A stretch of 64,000 nucleotides of DNA from Streptomyces broussonetiae (GTDB taxonomy: Bacteria; Actinomycetota; Actinomycetes; Streptomycetales; Streptomycetaceae), in the NCBI RefSeq assembly GCF_009796285.1, contig NZ_CP047020.1:8370001-8434000 (forward strand), given 5' to 3'. Positions 24,333-33,052 of this stretch are shown piece by piece. The position numbers and the translations under genes were made by a program. Within the stretch, counting starts at the first letter, position 1. Every line of letters starts with the position of its first letter. The notes under the pieces are model-generated. The model did no database searches. It worked only from the letters and a program-made list of their open reading frames with translations, and was not told where the DNA came from.

Positions 24333-24667
24333 GCGTCCTGCCCACGGGGAACTGCGCTGCCGCCATGGAAGTGACCATCCTGGTCGTCCCGGAACGTCCG
24401 CACACCGCGGCGCTGCGCGAGCGACTGGCTCTCGCCCTCCAGGGGCGTGACGAGGTCACCGTGACCTGGCGCGAGGTGACCGACCCGGCGCAGGCCGAGC
24501 GGCTGGGCATGCACGGCTCGCCGACGGTGCTGGTCGACGGCGCCGATCCGTTCGCTCGCCCGGGGCAGGAGGCGAGCCTGTCGTGCAGCGTGGGCCCCCC
24601 GCCGTCGGTGGAGCGGCTGCGGGAGGCCGTCGCCGCACCGCGCCCGACCACAGCACGCGAACCGTGA
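24329..24667 (+). CDS. Small thioredoxin-fold-like protein lacking the usual cysteine
   Basis: 112 residues from the GTG at 24329; the ATG at 24365 (MEVTILVVPERPHTAALRER) is a plausible shorter start. The pattern 'LGMHGSPTVLVDGADPFA' with cis-Pro-like 'GSPT' resembles actinobacterial thioredoxin-like proteins that often accompany an MFS transporter or alkylmercury-lyase-like domain. In those the first loop reads like VPDCPN, with a cysteine. Here it reads VPERPHT, so the redox cysteine is missing. The only Cys residues are at the start and in 'SLSCSV'. It may have lost function along with the broken MFS gene that overlaps its end. Confidence 0.6.
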   Translation: MSVLPTGNCAAAMEVTILVVPERPHTAALRERLALALQGRDEVTVTWREVTDPAQAERLGMHGSPTVLVDGADPFARPGQEASLSCSVGPPPSVERLREAVAAPRPTTAREP

Positions 24668-24930
24668 CCGCGGACGTGCGCGGGGGAGCCACGGCCGCGT
24701 CGGTGACCCCCGCCCCGCAGATGTGGCCGCTGTACGCGGCCGGGTTCACCACCGCCTTCGGCGCGCACGGCCTCGCCGCCAACCTCGGCGGGCACACCAG
24801 CCGTGACCTGTCGCGCCTGCGGGACCGGCTCGACCTGTGGGCGGCCCTGCTGTGCCGCACGGACCCGAGCGGAGCACAGGCTGCTACGACCGCTCGACGT
24901 GCACGCTCGTCGACTTCACCCGCGCAATGA
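24664..24930 (+). pseudogene. Remnant of an MFS transporter N-terminus
   Basis: A GTG-initiated frame of 88 codons overlaps the previous stop. Residues 20-42 ('MWPLYAAGFTTAFGAHGLAA') look like the first helix of MFS permeases. After 'NLGG' the frame loses any membrane character and stops inside the opposite-strand TOBE gene. The rest of the transporter is absent, so this is a decayed fragment. Confidence 0.5.
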
Positions 24931-25282
24931 CCGTGACCCCGACCGCGAGACCCAGCTCATCCGCGGCCTCGCGGGTCACCAGGGACACGACCTGGTGCGG
25001 ACCGGCCTGGATCTCCACCCGGGCCACGACGTCGTCCGCCCTCAGGCCGGTGACGATGCCGGTGAGCGCGTTGCGCACGGAGGTGGGCCCACCAGCCGCC
25101 CCGGCCCGCTCGTCCTCGGCCGCGCGCTCCCGCACGAACCGTGCCAGCCCCACGCCGTCGATCATCCGGTTGCCCGAGCCGTCCCGGCCCATCGGCGGCC
25201 GGCCCGCGTCCGCCCACCGGCGCACGGTTTCCGGACTCACCCTCAACAGGCGCGCGGCCTGGCCAATGCTGTACGTCGGCAC
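24884..25282 (-). CDS. MerR-like HTH plus TOBE domain molybdopterin/oxyanion-binding protein
   Basis: 132 residues. An excisionase/MerR-type helix-turn-helix occupies residues 1-50 ('YSIGQAARLLRVSPETVRRW'). A TOBE/Mop domain (about 65-130) shows 'SVRNALTGIVTGLRADDVVA' and 'ELGLAVGVTVIARVKSTSVH'. Such proteins bind molybdate or tungstate and either store it or regulate uptake genes. In streptomycetes it is usually followed by modABC; here no molybdate transporter is adjacent. It is flanked by the MFS remnant, which its 3' end overlaps, and by a LysR remnant. Confidence 0.88.
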   Translation of the reverse strand: MPTYSIGQAARLLRVSPETVRRWADAGRPPMGRDGSGNRMIDGVGLARFVRERAAEDERAGAAGGPTSVRNALTGIVTGLRADDVVARVEIQAGPHQVVSLVTREAADELGLAVGVTVIARVKSTSVHVERS

Positions 25283-25323
25283 CCTCGAACCCTAGCCGTC
25301 CGTTCTCCTCGCGCAGGCCGTGC

Positions 25324-25470
25324 ATGCTGCCGCGCCGGCTGGAGTACCGCGTCGCGCTCGCCAGGGAACGCCACTTCGCCCGCGCAGCAGCCGTCTGTTA
25401 CGTGTCGCAACCGTCCCCGTCGGCCGCGATACGAAGACTCGAGCACGACCTCGACGGCATGCACGTCGGC
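25324..25470 (+). pseudogene. Remnant of a LysR-type regulator (HTH only)
   Basis: The frame from ATG 25324 reads 'RRLEYRVALARERHFARAA', then 'VCYVSQPSPSAAIRRLEHDL', a good LysR winged-HTH. Similarity ends about residue 46 and the rest of the frame is Arg/Pro-rich shadow of the next gene. The effector-binding domain is gone. It sits divergent from the TOBE gene. Confidence 0.65.
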
Positions 25471-25708
25471 ACGGGCGCCGCCGGACGCATCGGCCTCGCC
25501 GTCCCGCGCCGCCTCGCGCCCTGCGACGTGAAGCTCCACCGCCCCAGGCGGAGACCGGCGGGCTGTTCGGCGGCGACCCGCCATCGGCGACGAAGCGCGG
25601 GCAGTCGGTCCAGGTGTGTACTTCCGGGTTCCGGGCCGACCATGGATGAAGGCAGAACACCCGCCGGTACGGCAGGAGCCGAGGCACCGAGCGGGAGGAA
25701 GATGAGGC

Positions 25709-27784
25709 ATGGGCACGACGGACCCCTCCCAAGCAGGCCACGGCCGGCCGGTGGCGTCTCCCACCGCGCCGCCGAGCGGCCTGCTCGATCTGCTCAGCGT
25801 TGCCGCAGTGGTGCTGAACGCGCAGGGCCGGGTGGTCTTCTGGAGCCCGAAAGCCGAAGAACTGTTCGGTTACACCGCGGCGGAGGCGCTGGGGCAGCAC
25901 GCGGCCCGGCTGACGGTCCACGAGGAGCACCGGGACGCGGTGACCGAGCTGTTCGCCGAGGTCCTGGAATCCGGTACCGACTGGGCAGGGGCGTTCCCGA
26001 TCCGGCACAAGGACGGCAGCACCCGCCTGGTGGCGTTCCGCAACATGCGGCTGCTGGACGACCTCGGCGACGTCTACGCCCTGGGACTTGTCGCGGACCA
26101 GTCCGCCGTGGAGCGGGTCGAGAGAGACGCCGCCCTGGCCATGCGTCTGGTGTCCCAGTCCCCGGTCGGGCTGGCCATTCTGGACCCGGACCTGCGGTAC
26201 GTGGCCGTGAATCCCGCTCTCGAACGCATCACCGGTCAGTCCGCCGCCGAGCGTCTGGGCCGGTCGGTCGGCGAGATGCTCACTTACCTGGACACGGACC
26301 CCGAGGCACGTCTGCGCCGCGTCCTGGAGACGGGCGAGTCGGTCGTGGACCGTGACATCGTCTGCCGTCCCCCCGGCGACCCGGATCACGAGCATGCCTG
26401 GTCCGTCTCGTACTACCGGCTGGAGGACTCCGGTGGACGGGTGCTGGGCCTGGCCTACTCCGTCATCGACGTCACCGAGCGTTATCGTGCCGCTGCCGAG
26501 GCGGCACAGGCCCGGCAACGGCTGGCACTGATCGCCAGAGCCTCCGCCTCCGTGGGCACCACCCTCGATCTGGAGACGACGGCGCGCGAGCTTGCCGATG
26601 TCGTCGTACCGGTCCTGGCCGATGTGGCGGCCGTGGACGTACTCGACAGCGTCCTCGACGGCCGGAGCGCGCCGCACGAGGGACCCGCGCTCTTCCGTGC
26701 CCTCGCGATCAGCGCGGCCCACTCCACGGAGACGGTCCGCGCGGCCGACCCGCCGGGAGGACTCGCCCACTACGACAGTGACCGCCTGATCACCCAGTGC
26801 GTGCACACCCGCCAACCGGTACTGGTGCCCCACACCACCCGTCAGGATCTCGAGCGCATCGCCCGGCACGGCGAGGCGGCCTCCGCCCTCGCGGCGGCCG
26901 GCGTTCATTCCTACCTGGCCGTACCGCTCGTGGCCCGGGGCGAAGTCCTGGGCGCCCTGGACCTCGCGCGCACCCGGAACCCCGTGCCGTTCGACCACGA
27001 CGACGCCTTCCTGGCCTGCGAGTTGGCCGCCCGGGCCGCGGTGTGCATCGACAACGCCCGCGGGTACCAGGCCCAGCGCAATGCGGCCCTCGTCCTCCAG
27101 CGCAGCCTGCTTCCGGAGCGCCCGTCGCATCTGCCCGGCCTGGAGGTTGCCTGCCGATACCAACCCGCCGGCGCCGCGAGCGAGATCGGCGGCGACTGGT
27201 ACGACGCCGTACCTCTCCAGGGCGACAGAACCGCCCTGGTCGTCGGAGATGTCATGGGCAGCGGTATCAACGCCGCCGCCACCATGGGGCAACTGCGCAG
27301 TGCCGCCCGTGCCTTCGCCGAGCTGTCCCTCGCCCCCGCCGAGGCCCTTCGTCACCTGGATCACCTGACCGAAGGCATCGAGCAGACCATCACCACCTGC
27401 ATCTACTGCGTCTACGACCCTCACCAGGACCAGTGCGAGATCTGCCTCGCCGGTCACCTGCCCCCGGCCCTGCTGCGGGCCGGCCACGCGGCACAGCTCC
27501 TGGATCTGCCCACCGGCGCACCGCTGGGCGTCGGCGGGGTGCCCTTCGAGGCCGCCACGATCACCTTCCGCCCCGGCGACGAACTGGTCCTCTACACCGA
27601 TGGTTTGGTCGAAACCCGAAGCGAACCCATCGACGCTCGCCTCGGCGCGCTCCTCGACGTCCTCACCGTGACACGCGGCCACGATCTGGAAAGCACCTGC
27701 GACCGCATCCTGGAGATCCTGCGCCCGCCCGGCGGTGAGGGCGAGGACGACGTGGCGCTGCTCATCGCCCGAGCCCGGTCCTGA
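25709..27784 (+). CDS. PAS-PAS-GAF-PP2C (SpoIIE-type) serine/threonine phosphatase
   Basis: 691 residues, soluble. PAS1 (about 25-130; 'AAVVLNAQGRVVFWSPKAEE') and PAS2 (about 150-255; 'SPVGLAILDPDLRYVAVNPA') precede a GAF domain (about 275-455; 'HSYLAVPLVARGEVLGALDL', then 'RAAVCIDNARG'). The PP2C domain (about 470-690) keeps the metal-binding aspartates in 'IGGDWYDAVPL', 'VVGDVMGSGINAAATMG' and 'GEDDVALLIARA'. There is no RsbW-like HATPase, unlike the two sister phosphatases nearby. Such enzymes dephosphorylate STAS anti-anti-sigma factors and thereby release sigma factors. GGAGG precedes the ATG. It is convergent with the lipoprotein gene 40 bp away. Confidence 0.93.
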   Translation: MGTTDPSQAGHGRPVASPTAPPSGLLDLLSVAAVVLNAQGRVVFWSPKAEELFGYTAAEALGQHAARLTVHEEHRDAVTELFAEVLESGTDWAGAFPIRHKDGSTRLVAFRNMRLLDDLGDVYALGLVADQSAVERVERDAALAMRLVSQSPVGLAILDPDLRYVAVNPALERITGQSAAERLGRSVGEMLTYLDTDPEARLRRVLETGESVVDRDIVCRPPGDPDHEHAWSVSYYRLEDSGGRVLGLAYSVIDVTERYRAAAEAAQARQRLALIARASASVGTTLDLETTARELADVVVPVLADVAAVDVLDSVLDGRSAPHEGPALFRALAISAAHSTETVRAADPPGGLAHYDSDRLITQCVHTRQPVLVPHTTRQDLERIARHGEAASALAAAGVHSYLAVPLVARGEVLGALDLARTRNPVPFDHDDAFLACELAARAAVCIDNARGYQAQRNAALVLQRSLLPERPSHLPGLEVACRYQPAGAASEIGGDWYDAVPLQGDRTALVVGDVMGSGINAAATMGQLRSAARAFAELSLAPAEALRHLDHLTEGIEQTITTCIYCVYDPHQDQCEICLAGHLPPALLRAGHAAQLLDLPTGAPLGVGGVPFEAATITFRPGDELVLYTDGLVETRSEPIDARLGALLDVLTVTRGHDLESTCDRILEILRPPGGEGEDDVALLIARARS

Positions 27785-27824
27785 GCAGTCACACCGGGGG
27801 AGGGGCGACGTCAGCTGCCGTCCC

Positions 27825-28973
27825 TCACCTGCGGCCGGAGACGGCCTTCGCCCAGCCCCGGGTGACCGTCTGCCTCGCCTTGTCCAGTTGCGCGTCCGTC
27901 GGGAACTGCGGCGTTCCCTCGACCGTCGGCAGTCGTGCGGCGGCGGCCTCGTCGAGGGTGCCGTCCTGCCTCATGGCGTCCATGAGCACCGGGCGGGCAT
28001 AGGCGCGCAGCCGGAGGTTCTGGCCCTCCGGGCTGAAGAGATACTCCTGCCACAGGCGGGCAGCCGCCGGATGAGGGGCGTTCTTGCTGACCGCCAGCGC
28101 GAAGTACTGGGCGAAGCTGCCGTCGAAGGGGATGGCGACCTGCCAGTTCACGCCCTTGTCGCGGAGCTGGTCGGCGTAGCCGAGGTTGATGTAGTCCCAG
28201 TTGATGCTGATCGGGGTCCGGCCGCTCGTGATCGTCGCCGAGTTGGAACTGACAGGGTTGAAGTTGCCGCGGTTGTTGAGTTCGGCGAAGAAGTCGAGAC
28301 CGGGCTGGATGTTGTCGAACGACCCGTTGTTCGCCAGCGCGGTCGCGTAGACACTGGCGAAGGCGGTGGCCGACCGGGTCGGGTCGCCTTCGAGCGCGAC
28401 CTTGCCCCGGTAGCCGGGCTTGAGCAGATCGGCGAAGGTCTCCGGACAGGGTGTGACCCGCTTGGCGTCGCAGCCGATGGAGATGTAGCCCCCGTAGTTG
28501 TTGGCCCAGCGGGCCTGCGGGTCCTTCTGACTGTCGGGGATCGAATCGTAGGCGGCCACCTTGTACGGCGCGAGAAGATTCAGTGCCGCCGCATTGCGTG
28601 CGAACGTATCGCCCACGTCGATCACGTCGGGCGCTGTCGGCCGGTTCCCCCTCTTCCTCAAGGCGTCGATCTCGTCCTCGCTGTGGCCCAGCGGCTTCTC
28701 GACCGTGACCTTGATCCCGTACTTCTTCTCGAAGCCGCTGATCAGGCCGCCGTAGTCGGCCCAGTCACGCGGCAGCGCGATCGCTCTGAGCGTGCCCTCC
28801 CGTTTTGCTGCGCTGATCAGCGCGCGCATGCCGCCCATGTTCGCGGCGGACGTGGCCACCGACGGCTTCGCGGGGCCGGTGGCCGGTGTGCTCTCGCAAG
28901 CGCTCAGGCCCAGTGCCACGAGAGTGAAGCAGCAGCCGAAGACCGCCGCTGCTCGGGCACACGGTGTGGTCAC
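27825..28973 (-). CDS. Orphan ABC substrate-binding lipoprotein (iron/polyamine type)
   Basis: 382 residues. The lipoprotein signal ends in the lipobox 'LGLSAC' with Cys at about residue 27, so it is anchored outside the membrane. The mature protein has the type II periplasmic-binding fold: 'AKREGTLRAIALPRDWADYG', 'GLISGFEKKYGIKVTVEKPL', 'APDVIDVGDTFARNAAAL' and 'SINWDYINLGYADQLRDKG'. This resembles ferric-iron, putrescine or thiamine binders rather than molybdate binders. No permease or ATPase gene is near. It sits between two SpoIIE-type phosphatases, one of which has an extracytoplasmic sensor domain, so it could work as a signal-binding partner. That is inference only. Confidence 0.85.
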   Translation of the reverse strand: MTTPCARAAAVFGCCFTLVALGLSACESTPATGPAKPSVATSAANMGGMRALISAAKREGTLRAIALPRDWADYGGLISGFEKKYGIKVTVEKPLGHSEDEIDALRKRGNRPTAPDVIDVGDTFARNAAALNLLAPYKVAAYDSIPDSQKDPQARWANNYGGYISIGCDAKRVTPCPETFADLLKPGYRGKVALEGDPTRSATAFASVYATALANNGSFDNIQPGLDFFAELNNRGNFNPVSSNSATITSGRTPISINWDYINLGYADQLRDKGVNWQVAIPFDGSFAQYFALAVSKNAPHPAAARLWQEYLFSPEGQNLRLRAYARPVLMDAMRQDGTLDEAAAARLPTVEGTPQFPTDAQLDKARQTVTRGWAKAVSGRR

Positions 28974-29220
28974 GGCTGCTCCCGGAGGTGGGGGGTGAGG
29001 TGGTCACCTCGTCCCGCTGCCGGCGGCGCCACCGGGTCCGCAGCGGCGGGCCTCCCGCTGCGCCTCCCGGCTTGTCCGGCTCCACGGCGCCGACGAAGTG
29101 GACATCGAGGCCAGGGTAGGCCGCCTCGGCGGCGCAATGCCGACCGGCCAGCCCGGGACCACCGTCTTTCCCTCTTTCCCCCGGCGTGAGGCTGCTCCGG
29201 ACGGGACGTACCCGCACACT

Positions 29221-32052
29221 TCACATCGCGGTGTCGTCCCACTGGTCGAGCAGCAGCTCGCCGAGTCCTTCCGCCTCCGGCGCGGCGGCGTGGTGCAGCG
29301 ACTGTTCGGCCCAGATGACCTTGCCCGTGGTCGTGTAACGGGTCCCCCAGCGTTCGGCGAAGCGGGCGACCAGGAAGAGTCCGCGGCCCCCTTCGTCGGT
29401 GACCTTCGCCCGGCGCAGCCGCGGCGACGTGCTGCTGCCGTCGGCGACCTCGAAGATCAGGGCACCCGCATCGGGGCTGCCGGCCGGCTGTGTGCGCAGC
29501 AGCCGCACGGTGATGGGCTCGGCTCCGTAGCGGACCGCGTTGGTGATCAGCTCGCTGAGGATGAGTTCGGCGGTGAAAACGACCTGCTCCAGCCCCCATT
29601 CCGTCAGTCGGCGGGCGCAGGCGGTGCGCACGGGGCCCACCGCCGCCGGGTCACGGGGCACCTCCCACTCGGCGACCTGATCCGGTCCGAGTCGGCGCGT
29701 GCGGGCCACCAGCAGCGCGATGTCGTCCCAGGGCCGGTCGGACAGCATGGCCTCCATCACCGCCGCGCAGGTGGCCTCCGGTGTGCGGTCGGGCCCTGTC
29801 AGAGCGTCACGCAGGGCCTCCAGACCGGCGTCCAGGTCACGGGTGCGGTCCTCGATCAGCCCGTCGGTGTAGAGCACCAGCCGGGAACCCTCGGGCACGG
29901 TGAGCTGGGCGGCCTCGACCGGCAGGCCGGCCGCGAGCCCCAGGGGCGGGGAGACGGACAGCCGAGGGAAGTCGACGGTCCCGTCGGGCCGGACCAGCGC
30001 AGGTCCCGGGTGTCCGGCCGTGGCGATGTCCAGTCGCCCGGAGGTGGGGTCGTAGACGGCGTACTGGCAGGTCGCTCCGGTGACCAGCCCCTGCTCGTAC
30101 TCCGCCGGGGTGATCTCCTCGGAGTCGATCTGCGCCACCAGCTCGTCCAGCCGGCCCAGCAGCTCCTCCACGGGCATGTCCAGGACGGCGAAGTTGTGCA
30201 CGGCGGTGCGCAGCCGGCCCATCGTCGCCGCGGCGTGCAGACCGTGGCCCACGACATCGCCCACGACCAGCGCCACCCGGGTACCGGACAGCGGGATGAC
30301 ATCGAACCAGTCCCCGCCCACCCCGGCCTGGGCCGGCAGATAGCGGTAGGCGACGTCGAGGGCGGACTGCTCGGGCAGCGCGCGGGGCAGCAGACTGTGC
30401 TGCAGGGCGACGGCCATGGTGTGTTCGCGGGTGTAGCGGCGGGCGTTGTCGATGCAGACCGCCGCCCGCGCGGCCAGCTCCTCGGCGAAGGACACGTCCT
30501 CCTCCTCGAACGACGGGGAGCCCCTCGCGCGCCAGTACGTCACCACGCCCAGCACCACGCCGCGGGCGCGGAGGGGCACCACGAGCATGGAGTGGATGCC
30601 GTGATCGAGGATCCACCGGGCGTCTGCGGGCTGCTGCGACCGCCAGGCGTCGCAGGCGCTCAGGTCCCCGACCAGGATCGAGCGGCCCTCGGCCATCGCC
30701 AGGAAAACGGGGTGGGCCGGGACGAGCCGGATCAGCTCGCGGACGGAGTGGAGGGGATGGCCCGCGTCGAGACCGGCGACGGCGCTGCGGCGCAGCTCGG
30801 TGATCTCCGCGGGCGCACCGGAGATCTCCTCGCCGCGCAGGACCGGGTCCAGCAGATCGACGGTGGCGATGTCGGCGAACCGGGTCACCGCCACCTCGGC
30901 CAGTTCCTCGGCCGTGCGCTTCACATCGAGCGTGGTGCCGATCCGCAGTCCGGCGTCGTAGAGCGACTGCAGCCGTTGGCGCGCCCTCTCCGCCAGCCCG
31001 GAGACGGCCAGCAGCTCGGTGGTGTCCCGGAGCGTGACCACGCTGCCGGCCGGCCCGTGAGGCGCGGTGAGCCGCTTGCTGACCGCCAGCAGCCGGTCGG
31101 CCGCCAGGTACACCTCGTCGGTGGCGGGGCGGTCGGCGGCCAGCAGCCCGGCGAGGTCCTCCTCCAGCCCCAGATCGGTGATCTGCCGCCGCTCCGCGTC
31201 CGCCGGCAGGGCCAGAAGCCGTCGCGCCTCGTCGTTGGCCAGCAGCAGGCGGCCGTCGCCGTCGATGATCAGCACGCCCTCCCGCACCGCGTGCAACACC
31301 GCGTCGTGGTGCTCGTACATCCGGGTCATCTCGGTGGCCCCCAGGCCATGGGTCTGCCGCCGCAGCCGCCGGCTCACGAGGGCCGACCCGCCTGCGGCGA
31401 GGACCAGAGCGGCGGCGGCGCCGGCGAGGAGGACGGGCAGCTGCCGGTCCACCCGGTGCTGCACCCTCTCGACCGTGACGGGCACGGAGACGACGCCGAT
31501 GACCGAACCGTCAGGGCTCCTGACGGGCACCGCCGAGACCACGGAGAGCCCCAGCGAGCCCTTGAACGTACTCGTGAACGGCTGGCCGGTCGCCGCCGCC
31601 GCATAGGGCCCGATGACGCGTCTGCCGACCTGACGCGGGTCGCTGTGGGCGAGTGTGACCCCGTTCAGTCCGTACACGATGACGGCGTCGACTCCTGTGG
31701 CCTTCCGGACCGCTTCGACGTGCGGCTGTACCGCCGCGGTCGGGTTCGCGCTCTTGAGCGCCGCCACGACCCCCGGGGAATTCGCGAACGTCTGCGCCAC
31801 GGTGAGCGTCCGGTGGCGGGCGTCTGCCATCACGTCGCGCTGAGCCTGTACGACGAGCGCCACCAGGGTGGCGGCGACGAGCAGCAGCACAACCGCCAGC
31901 TGGAGCAGGAAGACCTGGCCCGCGAGGCTGTGCAGGCTCAGCAGCGAATCCGACCGCCACGCCTCGCCCGCCCGACGGCGCCGACCGCGCCGACGAGTCC
32001 GTACGGACGCATCAGGCACATCCTGCCCGGATTGACCTGAAACTCCGCTCAC
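29221..32052 (-). CDS. Membrane sensor PAS-GAF-PP2C-HATPase phosphatase
   Basis: 943 residues, GTG start with AAAGGTGAT upstream. A basic N-terminus leads into TM1 (about 46-70), an extracellular Cache/CitA-like sensor (about 70-200; 'VMADARHRTLTVAQTFANSP', 'VIVYGLNGVTLAHSDPRQVG') and TM2 (about 207-230). PAS (about 250-350), GAF (about 370-525; 'MLVVPLRARGVVLGVVTYW') and PP2C follow, with 'GVGGDWFDVIPLSG', 'VVGDVVGHGLHAAATMG' and 'WDDIALLVARTRR'. The C-terminus is an RsbW-like HATPase ('ELILSELITNAVRYGAEP', 'DEGGRGLFLVARFAERWG'). It thus unites sensing, phosphatase and anti-sigma-type kinase modules for partner switching. All PP2C aspartates are present. Confidence 0.93.
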   Translation of the reverse strand: MSGVSGQSGQDVPDASVRTRRRGRRRRAGEAWRSDSLLSLHSLAGQVFLLQLAVVLLLVAATLVALVVQAQRDVMADARHRTLTVAQTFANSPGVVAALKSANPTAAVQPHVEAVRKATGVDAVIVYGLNGVTLAHSDPRQVGRRVIGPYAAAATGQPFTSTFKGSLGLSVVSAVPVRSPDGSVIGVVSVPVTVERVQHRVDRQLPVLLAGAAAALVLAAGGSALVSRRLRRQTHGLGATEMTRMYEHHDAVLHAVREGVLIIDGDGRLLLANDEARRLLALPADAERRQITDLGLEEDLAGLLAADRPATDEVYLAADRLLAVSKRLTAPHGPAGSVVTLRDTTELLAVSGLAERARQRLQSLYDAGLRIGTTLDVKRTAEELAEVAVTRFADIATVDLLDPVLRGEEISGAPAEITELRRSAVAGLDAGHPLHSVRELIRLVPAHPVFLAMAEGRSILVGDLSACDAWRSQQPADARWILDHGIHSMLVVPLRARGVVLGVVTYWRARGSPSFEEEDVSFAEELAARAAVCIDNARRYTREHTMAVALQHSLLPRALPEQSALDVAYRYLPAQAGVGGDWFDVIPLSGTRVALVVGDVVGHGLHAAATMGRLRTAVHNFAVLDMPVEELLGRLDELVAQIDSEEITPAEYEQGLVTGATCQYAVYDPTSGRLDIATAGHPGPALVRPDGTVDFPRLSVSPPLGLAAGLPVEAAQLTVPEGSRLVLYTDGLIEDRTRDLDAGLEALRDALTGPDRTPEATCAAVMEAMLSDRPWDDIALLVARTRRLGPDQVAEWEVPRDPAAVGPVRTACARRLTEWGLEQVVFTAELILSELITNAVRYGAEPITVRLLRTQPAGSPDAGALIFEVADGSSTSPRLRRAKVTDEGGRGLFLVARFAERWGTRYTTTGKVIWAEQSLHHAAAPEAEGLGELLLDQWDDTAM

Positions 32053-32139
32053 ATCACCTTTCTATCGTTACTAGGTGGCCGACCGCCAAGCGTCCGCGAC
32101 GCACGGGGGTCCACTCGAGGACGGCGATGAGCGCAAGAT

Positions 32140-32170
32140 CGCCCTTGACCTGCAAAAGCAGGCAGGGAGC
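32140..32170 (+). repeat. Structured leader motif, copy A
   Basis: A 31-nt element whose core is CCTGC-AAAA-GCAGG followed by CAGGGAGC. A near-identical element precedes panD at 59290-59321. The upstream CCCTTGA and downstream CAGGG can extend the hairpin across an internal loop. It is followed 22 nt later by GTG 32192 with GGGAG before it, mirroring the layout at panD. Confidence 0.6.
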
Positions 32171-32191
32171 AGACGGATCGGGAGTTTCTTC

Positions 32192-32326
32192 GTGTCGCTG
32201 TCTCTGCTCGTCGGCCTGGGCGCAACTGCTGTACCACCAGGACGCCAAGAACCTGCCTGCGGAAGCGGTAGCGGCAACGAGGAGCACGGCGGCGCCAACC
32301 CCGGGGGACGACGCAGCACGTCGTAG
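32192..32326 (+). CDS. Possible small ORF behind leader motif A
   Basis: GTG start with GGGAG seven bases upstream, 44 codons. The start 'MSLSLLVGLGATAV' is hydrophobic, then the frame becomes Gly/Pro-rich. Shifting by one base near 32230 would give 'LYHQDAKNLPAEAVAATRS', which looks more protein-like. So this may be a frameshifted remnant of a small membrane or exported protein. Not recognised. Confidence 0.25.
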   Translation: MSLSLLVGLGATAVPPGRQEPACGSGSGNEEHGGANPGGRRSTS

Positions 32327-32337
32327 CGGAGGAGGGG

Positions 32338-32751
32338 TCAGGGCTGCTGGGCGCTGCTCCACCCGGTCGTGCTGGAATACGAGTCCAGCAGGTCCACCAC
32401 GAAGACCAGGGTCGAGCCTGCCGGGATCAACGGCGAGGGCGACTGACTGCCGTAGCCGAGACGTGGGGGAACGATGATCTCGCGCCGACCGCCGACCCTC
32501 ATCCCCCTCACCCCCCTGTCCCAGCCCTTGATGACCTTGCCGCTGCCCAGGGCGAACTTGAACGGCTGGCCCCGGTCCCAGGAGGCATCGAACTCCTTCC
32601 CGGACTCGAAGGTCACCCCGACATAGTGGACCCTGACCACCATGCCCGGCTTTACCTCGGCCCCGTCCCCGACGATCAGGTCCCGGATGGTCAGCTCGGA
32701 AGGAGCGTCACCCTCCGGAACGTCGACCTCGGGCTTCGTCAGTTCACTCAT
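32338..32751 (-). CDS. FKBP-type peptidyl-prolyl cis-trans isomerase
   Basis: 137 residues from the ATG at 32751 (MSELTKPEVDVPEGDAPSEL), with GAGG six bases upstream; the longer frame to 32802 is unlikely. A single FKBP domain shows 'VVRVHYVGVTFESGKEFDAS', 'ALGSGKVIKGWDRGVRGMRV' and 'IIVPPRLGYGSQSPSPLIPA', ending in 'STLVFVVDLLDSY'. The active-site aromatic/Asp framework (Y of VHYVG, D of FDASWD, W of KGWD) is intact. There is no signal peptide, so the protein is a cytoplasmic folding catalyst. It fits the protein-quality-control theme of the downstream region but stands alone transcriptionally. Confidence 0.93.
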   Translation of the reverse strand: MSELTKPEVDVPEGDAPSELTIRDLIVGDGAEVKPGMVVRVHYVGVTFESGKEFDASWDRGQPFKFALGSGKVIKGWDRGVRGMRVGGRREIIVPPRLGYGSQSPSPLIPAGSTLVFVVDLLDSYSSTTGWSSAQQP

Positions 32752-33052
32752 TGCAGCCTCATCACTCTCCGTCGGATGCCGTCGCACGGACCAGCCGGAC
32801 ACATGGACACTCCATGCAGCAGATGGTCACGCTACCGAGAGTGCCGGTCCTCGGAGCACACCGATCCAGCGGCCACACGTGATGATCTTTCGTACAGCCG
32901 AGGTACGCGACCGGCACGCACAGGTCACATCGCGTGGCTGTGCAGCGCTCGTGAGGCCTTACGCCGCACCATGCGCTCGTGCATCGCCCACGTATCCGAC
33001 GGGGTGACTCCGACCTGCGGCGCGTTCCGTCGGTACGAAGTCGTCGAAGACG
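32752..33052. other. 301-bp gap without a supported gene
   Basis: Open frames exist here on both strands, but none shows recognisable protein features. The right part adjoins the decayed phosphatase and probably once held its upstream domains, now unrecognisable. The FKBP promoter must lie at its left end; no clear -35/-10 pair stands out. Confidence 0.4.

Noticed and set aside
27825..28973. Calling the lipoprotein ModA because a TOBE protein lies nearby
   Set aside because: Its motifs fit the iron/polyamine/thiamine binder class, not molybdate binders, and no modBC genes are present.
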